Shown here in pieces: positions 12,993-14,685 of a stretch of 14,685 nt of DNA. The translations under genes were made by a program, and so were the position numbers. The first letter of the stretch is position 1; each line of letters opens with the position of its first letter. The notes under the pieces are model-generated. The model saw only the letters and a list, made by a program, of their open reading frames with translations. It was not told where the DNA came from and searched no databases. The DNA is taken from NCBI GenBank assembly GCA_902805985.1, contig CADCUW010000297.1:1-14685 (forward strand). Reading direction: 5' to 3'. This DNA comes from an uncultured Rubrobacteraceae bacterium (GTDB taxonomy: Bacteria > Actinomycetota > Rubrobacteria > Rubrobacterales > Rubrobacteraceae).

Positions 12993-13088
12993 AATTTCCT
13001 AGAACCCCCTCAAGCCGAAGTTCGCAGGACAACCCCGGCGCGAAGTTCACGGGATTGCCCTTGCACGCACCCCGGCGAGTAGTGGCAG
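12993..13088 (+). repeat. Modular dispersed repeat, copy 6 (three 25-base units plus cap)
   Basis: Longest copy. Units begin at 12993 (AATTTCCTAGAACCCCC), 13018 (AAGTTCGCAGGACAACCCC) and 13043 (AAGTTCACGGGATTGCCC), exactly 25 bases apart, followed by a diverged cap GCACGCACCCCGGCGAGTA (13063-13081). Units agree at the TTC and GAAC/GGAC cores and at the CCC run. It starts 12 bases after the terminator hairpin. Confidence 0.8.
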
Positions 13089-13137
13089 GCAGGGAGGTCG
13101 GGAATGCTCGGTGCGCAGACGCTTAGCCGATGAGCCG

Positions 13138-13343
13138 TTACACCGCAGCCGCTATCTTCTCAACTGGCGTCATGCTCAGCACCTCGACCTCCCCTGGCTC
13201 CAACGCCCGAACTCGGCGCCTCAGGCCGCCCCGCCAAAGAGCGTCGGCGTCCTGTTCGTCCGTTCGACCACCACGCAAGTGAGTTCTTGGCCCGCCTCAT
13301 CCAAGACGCGTTCCGCCCCAGCGAGGACGCGTCCCCAAGGATC
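13138..13343 (-). pseudogene. Frameshifted gene fragment of unknown family
   Basis: Minus-strand reading from 13343 gives about 40 coding-like codons (DPWGRVLAGAERVLDEAGQE, then LTCVVVERTNRTPTLFGGAA) to a TGA at 13223-13221. The next frame takes over without a gap (GLRRRVRALEPGEVEVL, then SMTPVEKIAAAV) to a TAA at 13140-13138. A single lost base near 13228 would join them. The front end stops at the inverted repeat copy at 13345-13383, which carries an in-frame TAA, so the gene was probably cut by that repeat. Codon use is GC-rich at third positions, but the family is not recognised and chance reading is possible. Confidence 0.3.
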
Positions 13344-13344
13344 C

Positions 13345-13383
13345 GTTTACCCGAGTGCGTGGACGGCTCGTTCCCGAAGCATC
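13345..13383 (-). repeat. Modular dispersed repeat, copy 7, inverted
   Basis: On the minus strand a unit GCTTCGGGAACGAGCCGT is followed by CCACGCACTCGGGTAAAC, two changes from the usual cap. It is the only copy in this orientation. It borders the frameshifted fragment at 13138-13343. Confidence 0.75.
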
Positions 13384-13657
13384 CAGGAGCTCGATCGCTC
13401 AAGCTCGCTCCAGCTCGACCGGGCTGGATCCTGCCTCGGTGAGCAAGACCCGGAACCTGACCATGCCAGTGTTTGCAGACTTGCAAGAATACGGTGGAAG
13501 GGTGTTGTTCCGCCAGCGTCGGGCCGAAGGGCTTCTCCGAGATTCGCGGCTCCTAGCAACCGCCAAGATGCCCCATACGGGGGATGCGTCGGGTTGCAGG
13601 CCGTACCATACTCCGGGCGCAGGCAGCGCTGCGAGCATGCAGTAAGGAGGCGACCCC
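13384..13657. other. Intergenic stretch without a recognisable gene
   Basis: No frame here has a ribosome binding site with a family match. Three AGCTCG repeats (13388, 13401, 13412) lie at its left edge. Plus-strand codons from about 13440 (SKTRNLTMPVFADLQEYGG) look vaguely coding but have no start signal. It may be decayed coding DNA, like its surroundings. Confidence 0.4.
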
Positions 13658-14193
13658 TTGGTTGCAGCAGGTGACGCCCTGGAGAACCCGGCAAACGGCC
13701 AGCACTTTATCGCGCGAAGTACCGCCCAGGACACCGACAGAGAGTTGCTGGAGGTGGAATCCGTCTACACGAAGCCGACCCCCTCGCGGCCGCCCGCCCA
13801 CTACTAACCCCGCTATGAGGAACGCTTCAAGGTCCTCCACGAGAGGCTCAGCGTCCTGGTCGGCGGGTAAGAAAGAACGCCCGAAGAGGTCGAGGTCCTT
13901 ACCGTAGCGCCCGGCGCCCCGCACCAGATGTGGGCTGCGGAGGCGGGGGCGCGCGTCAACTGGCAGACGCGACCGGCGCTCAAGACTGAAGCGTTCTTCG
14001 GGAACGTCTGGGGACTGGCGAAGGACGGCAAGGTAAACGACAAAGGCGTACCCAGCCTGCTGCGGGGGCGCCGATCGCGCGGGAGTGCGAGGACGAGTTC
14101 TGCCTCGCTAGCCCGCCGTGGGCCGTCCAGAGGTTGCTCTGCGGGTCGCTGGCCCCGGTAGGCCGGCTGCTCGGGTACCGGGCGGAGCACCCC
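13658..14193 (+). pseudogene. Cupin domain protein, broken by two in-frame TAA codons and a frameshift
   Basis: AAGGAGG (13644-13650) lies 7 bases before a TTG start. The frame reads VAAGDALENPANGQHFIARS and on to SVYTKPTPSRPPAHY, then TAA (13805). It goes on in the same frame with PRYEERFKVLHERLSVLVGG, TAA (13868), ERTPEEVEVLTVAPGAPHQM, and RVNWQTRPALKTEAFFGNVW with GLAKDGKVNDKGVPSLL. Near 14070 one base is lost and the last part continues in the next frame (PIAREYEDEF-like PIARECEDEF, then PVGRLLGYRAEHP). The cupin metal motif (HxH...E, then HQMW) is partly kept: HY*P-RYEERF, APHQMW. The 5' signals are intact, so decay is recent. Family members are about 175 aa, matching the joined length. 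Without correction only a 49-residue peptide would be made. Confidence 0.85.
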
Positions 14194-14522
14194 TGCCCCC
14201 ACCGTGGCGTCGCGCAGGCGTCCCCGGCATGCCAGGAACAGCGCCCGCGGACGACCTCCGGGATTGTGGGCGTTGTGGCAGCGCTCGTTTTTGCTATCCC
14301 CTGCGTGCTTTCGGGGAGCGCCGACCTTCTATCCTGCGCACCCGACTCCGGGGGAGGACGAACCCCACGAACGTCTCGCGTAGCGGGCCTGGAAGGTCCC
14401 AACCAGAAACGCGCATATCTATCCAACACCGCAACATGTAGTGTCGACTCGTATGCTTCTCAGCGCGAGGTGAGAACGTTCTGACCGTTTTCGGGAACTC
14501 GGCATTCGGGATCCTGTATTCG
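14194..14522. other. Intergenic stretch without a supported gene
   Basis: The last cupin frame stays open to 14484 and includes a hydrophobic run (GIVGVVAALVFAIPCVLSGS, about 14262-14321), but the family ends before this and no start signal supports a separate gene. Three TTCGG(G/A) sites 14-15 bases apart (14490, 14505, 14519) lead into the next repeat copy. Confidence 0.4.
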
Positions 14523-14567
14523 GAGTTCGCAGAATTGCCCTTCCACGCACTCCGGTGAATAGGGGTA
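14523..14567 (+). repeat. Modular dispersed repeat, copy 8
   Basis: Unit GAGTTCGCAGAATTGCCC (from 14523) plus cap CCACGCACTCCGGTGAATA (from 14543), one change from copies 2 and 3. It lies between the cupin pseudogene and the possible gene start at 14661. Confidence 0.8.
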
Positions 14568-14660
14568 AGAGGGAGGGCCGCAGGTGCGCCGCCTCAGACC
14601 CTGGTAGAAGCTCTAAGCGCTGCTTCCTTAGTGCCGCTTGTTCAACCCCAGGGAGCTGAG

Positions 14661-14685
14661 ATGCACGTACGGATCGTGCGTGCGG
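14661..14685 (+). CDS. Possible start of a gene running off the right edge
   Basis: AGGGAG (14650-14655) lies 5 bases before an ATG at 14661, and the frame MHVRIVRA is open to the end of the window. Only eight codons are visible, so no product can be named. The signal is good but could be chance. Confidence 0.35.

Noticed and set aside
12993..13088. CRISPR array, suggested by regular 25-base repeats
   Set aside because: Units are directly adjacent with no unique spacers, they diverge strongly, and no cas gene is present.
13805..13870. Reassigned or read-through TAA codons in the cupin gene
   Set aside because: All intact genes nearby use normal stops including TAA-containing contexts, and a frameshift follows, so ordinary decay is the simpler reading; kept only as a check for sequence error.
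14194..14484. A separate small membrane protein from the hydrophobic run near 14262-14321
   Set aside because: No start codon with a ribosome binding site, and the frame is just the open continuation of the broken cupin gene.

Overview
The window looks like chromosomal DNA of a high-GC actinobacterium. GC-rich third codon positions, GTG and TTG starts, an ECF41/SigJ-type sigma factor, DoxX-like, cupin, DUF1801 and RTX-type accessory genes, and a Usp/P-type ATPase operon all fit. A Rubrobacter-like lineage is my best guess, but this is inference from style, not from a marker gene.

Layout. The left part (1-5.2 kb) is a string of small gene blocks separated by copies of a dispersed modular repeat: two hypothetical genes (224-851, minus); a DoxX-like membrane gene (1002-1355, minus); a carboxymuconolactone decarboxylase/AhpD-like gene with a divergent ECF41-type sigma factor (1611-3130); two tandem dihydrofolate-reductase-like genes, a broken SRPBCC remnant and a DUF1801 gene (3330-5123, minus). 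From 5.2 to 12.9 kb no repeat is seen. This part holds an alpha/beta hydrolase and a second DoxX-like gene (minus), a divergent HxlR/SCP2 regulator, a DUF1579-like protein, a three-domain universal stress protein translationally coupled to a 922-residue P2-type cation ATPase, and a small secreted RTX-like protein followed by a strong hairpin. The right end (12.99-14.69 kb) is decaying DNA: repeat copies in both orientations, a frameshifted gene fragment, a cupin pseudogene with two in-frame TAA codons and a frameshift, and the possible first codons of a gene running off the end.

How parts may work together. Three promoter-like sites of the SigJ/ECF41 type (GTCAC(A/G), exactly 16 bases, then GTC) lie before the DoxX gene, the CMD gene and the sigma gene itself, which suggests a small redox/stress regulon under this sigma factor. 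The sigma and CMD promoters face each other and interlock. The HxlR regulator has a palindrome overlapping the promoter of the divergent DoxX gene.

The most unusual structure is the repeat family. It has exact 25-base tandem units (core GTTCGCAGAAC) closed by a roughly 19-base cap (CCACGCACTCGGGTGAATA). It sits at gene-block boundaries, supplies a ribosome binding site in one case, and is interrupted in another by a 140-bp MITE-like insert with perfect 17-base terminal inverted repeats.
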